A stretch of 8,394 nt of DNA, from assembly GCA_950069165.1 (NCBI GenBank), contig CATMIT010000063.1, positions 1 through 8,394 on the forward strand. Direction: 5' to 3'. The position numbers and the translations under genes were made by a program. Shown here piece after piece: positions 7,419-8,394 of the stretch. The DNA is from an uncultured Flavobacteriales bacterium. Its GTDB lineage: Bacteria > Bacteroidota > Bacteroidia > Flavobacteriales > BACL11. How positions within the stretch are numbered: the stretch's first letter is position 1; every line of letters begins with the position of its first letter. The notes below the pieces were generated by a model. That model was not told the origin of the DNA, ran no database searches, and worked only from the letters and a program-made list of their open reading frames with translations.

Positions 7419-7958
7419 TCATTCTATTGTTATTCGTTTCTCAACCGTTCCATCATCATAGATGTAAAAGAGAAGTTGATTTATTTCTTTTGTTTCTCTT
7501 CCAAATATATCTAACAACTTATAGATCCTTTTGTCTTTCTGAGAAATAATGTTAACTCCGGTTGGCATAAAATTAATTGGAAATGAACATGCCAAATAAG
7601 TTGGCCCACCTGAGTGCCAATCATTAACTATTTGTACTTCACCAGAAAAGAAATAACTAAAATTTGATGTTGCTTCAAGTGTTCTGGTTTCAGTTAGGCC
7701 CTGAGTAATACCATAAACATTTCCTGAAAGTAGAGGTTGATAAGCCAGTGTATCTCCATTATTATCTAAGAGAAATAAGCCACAGTAAGGAAAATTATAA
7801 TTAGTAAAATAGTTAGGGATCACCTCAAAATCAATAGTTCTTGGATTAGAGAATGTATCTATTGATAGTAAATTAATCTCAATAGAATCACAATACGGAG
7901 TCATTTGCCCAAATGCAAAGACTGGTAAGCAAAATAATATGAGTAGTAGTTTTTTCAT
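7419..7958 (-). CDS. Small exported protein with T9SS-like C-terminal tail, function unknown
   Basis: A 179-residue protein I cannot assign a function. Residues 1-17 form a Sec signal peptide (MKKLLLILFCLPVFAFG, with Q18 as the likely mature N-terminus). The middle (about 18-135) is predicted by eye to be beta-rich, with alternating hydrophobic and polar residues, three Cys (CDSIEIN, FPYCGLFLL, LACSFP) and repeated aromatic residues, suggesting a single beta-sandwich domain. The end, residues 141-179, reads KDKRIYKLLDIFGRETK, then LLFYIYDDGTVEKR and a short hydrophobic close. This is the tail seen on many short Flavobacteriales T9SS cargo proteins, so cell-surface or extracellular export is likely. 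The ATG at 7958 lies seven bases after the stop of the preceding lipoprotein gene, so the two are probably co-transcribed. It sits inside the repeat-bounded unit. Confidence 0.8.
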   Translation of the reverse strand: MKKLLLILFCLPVFAFGQMTPYCDSIEINLLSIDTFSNPRTIDFEVIPNYFTNYNFPYCGLFLLDNNGDTLAYQPLLSGNVYGITQGLTETRTLEATSNFSYFFSGEVQIVNDWHSGGPTYLACSFPINFMPTGVNIISQKDKRIYKLLDIFGRETKEINQLLFYIYDDGTVEKRITIE

Positions 7959-7965
7959 TTTATTC

Positions 7966-8307
7966 TTAGTCTAATGGAATTAGTTTAAAGTATTTTGATT
8001 TGAAACGATTATCAATTATATCACCCTCTACATAAGCCTTTCTAATTGTTGTGCAAAAACCTCCAGATGCATGAGCGTCACCATGATCATCTATCTTTGT
8101 TCCGTCAACAAAATATGCTTTTCCTTCAATTCTAACAGCAAGGTCGCATCCCTTACCAGGAAGATTAAATTTGCATTGACCGCAAGATGCTTCAACTATT
8201 TGTAAGTTAGATTCTTTGTTTTGAGTAGATATTTTTACCTCTCTGTGCAAAAAACAAGAACTAAATATCAAAGGCACACATAGTAATAGTAGTAATAGTT
8301 TTTTCAT
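7966..8307 (-). CDS. Cys/His-rich lipoprotein resembling DUF6370
   Basis: A 113-residue predicted lipoprotein of unknown function. Residues 1-17 are a lipoprotein signal peptide with the lipobox IFSSC, so C18 would be lipidated. The domain at about 37-113 carries C42 and C45 in ASCGQCKF, C54 in GKGCDLAVRIEGKAYFVDG, H75 and H79 in DDHGDAHA, and C85 in GGFC. It matches, from memory, the small DUF6370 family of Bacteroidetes (VEASCGQCQF...KGCDLAVRI). The spacing of the Cys and His residues would suit metal binding or disulfides, but no function is established to my knowledge. The ATG at 8307 is the only one that gives the full signal peptide. It is the first gene of the two-gene minus-strand pair, starting ten bases from the right direct repeat, whose T-run reads toward it. 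Confidence 0.82.
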   Translation of the reverse strand: MKKLLLLLLCVPLIFSSCFLHREVKISTQNKESNLQIVEASCGQCKFNLPGKGCDLAVRIEGKAYFVDGTKIDDHGDAHASGGFCTTIRKAYVEGDIIDNRFKSKYFKLIPLD

Positions 8308-8311
8308 AATG

Positions 8312-8319
8312 CTAAGATA
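8312..8319 (-). promoter_or_regulatory. Possible -7 element in front of the DUF6370-like gene
   Basis: On the minus strand TATCTTAG, followed by CA, differs at one base from the Bacteroidetes -7 consensus TAnnTTTG. It ends only four bases before the start codon, so transcription would begin about at the ATG and give a nearly leaderless mRNA. No TTG -33 element is seen at normal spacing: the nearest TTG is about 26 bases upstream, inside the repeat. Low confidence. Confidence 0.28.
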
Positions 8320-8354
8320 GAAAAAAAGTCGGGATGAGAGGACGACAATTTACT
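8318..8354. repeat. 37-bp direct repeat, right copy (tRNA 3'-end-like core)
   Basis: This copy matches 7258-7294 with one difference (C at 8346). On the minus strand it gives GTCGTCCTCTCATCCCGAC and a seven-T run, just upstream of the DUF6370-like gene. Beyond the repeat (8355-8394) similarity to the left copy becomes patchy: GTAACCCG at 8374-8381 against GTACCCG at 7315-7321. The element may therefore be longer and diverged, but the window ends here. No upstream bases complete a tRNA cloverleaf. Confidence 0.85.
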
Positions 8355-8394
8355 AGAAATAACACCTCTAATTGTAACCCGTATTGTAAACTCT

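Larger units (their letters stand above)
7258..8317. other. Candidate two-gene cassette bounded by direct repeats (1060-bp unit)
   Basis: The unit runs from the first base of the left repeat to the base before the right repeat. It holds two small exported-protein genes on the minus strand and a 141-bp non-coding stretch (7278-7418). That stretch contains a patch richer in G+C than its neighbours (about 7300-7345) whose origin I cannot tell. No integrase, transposase or inverted terminal repeat is visible. Insertion or duplication next to a tRNA-like site is an inference from the repeats alone; a palindromic or REP-like genomic repeat is an alternative. Confidence 0.35.

Noticed and set aside
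7258..8354. Integron gene cassette with attC sites
   Set aside because: The repeats lack recognisable GTTRRRY/RYYYAAC core sites and the paired inverted arms of attC, and only 37 bases are conserved.
7258..8354. CRISPR array or insertion sequence
   Set aside because: There are only two repeats about 1 kb apart with genes between them, no short regular spacers, no transposase and no terminal inverted repeats.
8318..8394. Complete tRNA gene on the minus strand upstream of the DUF6370-like gene
   Set aside because: Only the 3' acceptor and T-stem side is recognisable. There is no TTCGAAT T-loop, anticodon arm or 5' acceptor strand pairing with CATCCCG upstream.

Overview
The window looks like the chromosome of an AT-rich marine-type member of the Bacteroidetes, probably Flavobacteriales. 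The evidence is a secreted protein with a type IX secretion (T9SS) C-terminal sorting domain, the long Bacteroidetes form of IspG, A-rich start regions without clear Shine-Dalgarno sites, and a 2-oxoglutarate dehydrogenase E2 beginning MLLEMRVPSPGES. This placement is inference; no rRNA or complete tRNA gene is present to confirm it.

Layout. (1) Positions 1-907, minus strand: the 5' two-thirds or so of odhB/sucB, the E2 subunit of 2-oxoglutarate dehydrogenase; its 3' end lies beyond the window. (2) Only 25 bp away and divergent, a tightly packed plus-strand run of three genes: a 1175-residue secreted PNGase F-like protein with an inserted LamG domain and a T9SS tail (933-4460), ispG of the MEP isoprenoid pathway (4460-6376, overlapping by one base) and a glycosylasparaginase (6378-7277, one base further on). 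Two enzymes that act on the same GlcNAc-Asn linkage of N-glycoproteins therefore flank a housekeeping isoprenoid gene. (3) Positions 7258-8354: a 37-bp direct repeat (36/37 identical) brackets two small convergent minus-strand genes, an envelope protein with a T9SS-like tail and a Cys/His-rich lipoprotein resembling DUF6370. The core of the repeat reads, on the minus strand, like the 3' end of a tRNA gene (T-stem 3' strand, acceptor 3' strand, discriminator base, then a T-run).

How it may fit together. The secreted PNGase-like protein could act on glycoproteins outside the cell and the apparently cytoplasmic glycosylasparaginase could finish imported GlcNAc-Asn. The joint transcription with ispG is suggested only by spacing. 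The repeat-bounded 1060-bp unit at the right is the best candidate for something undescribed: a small cargo cassette carried between tRNA-3'-end-like repeats, whose left copy supplies the stop codon of the glycosylasparaginase.
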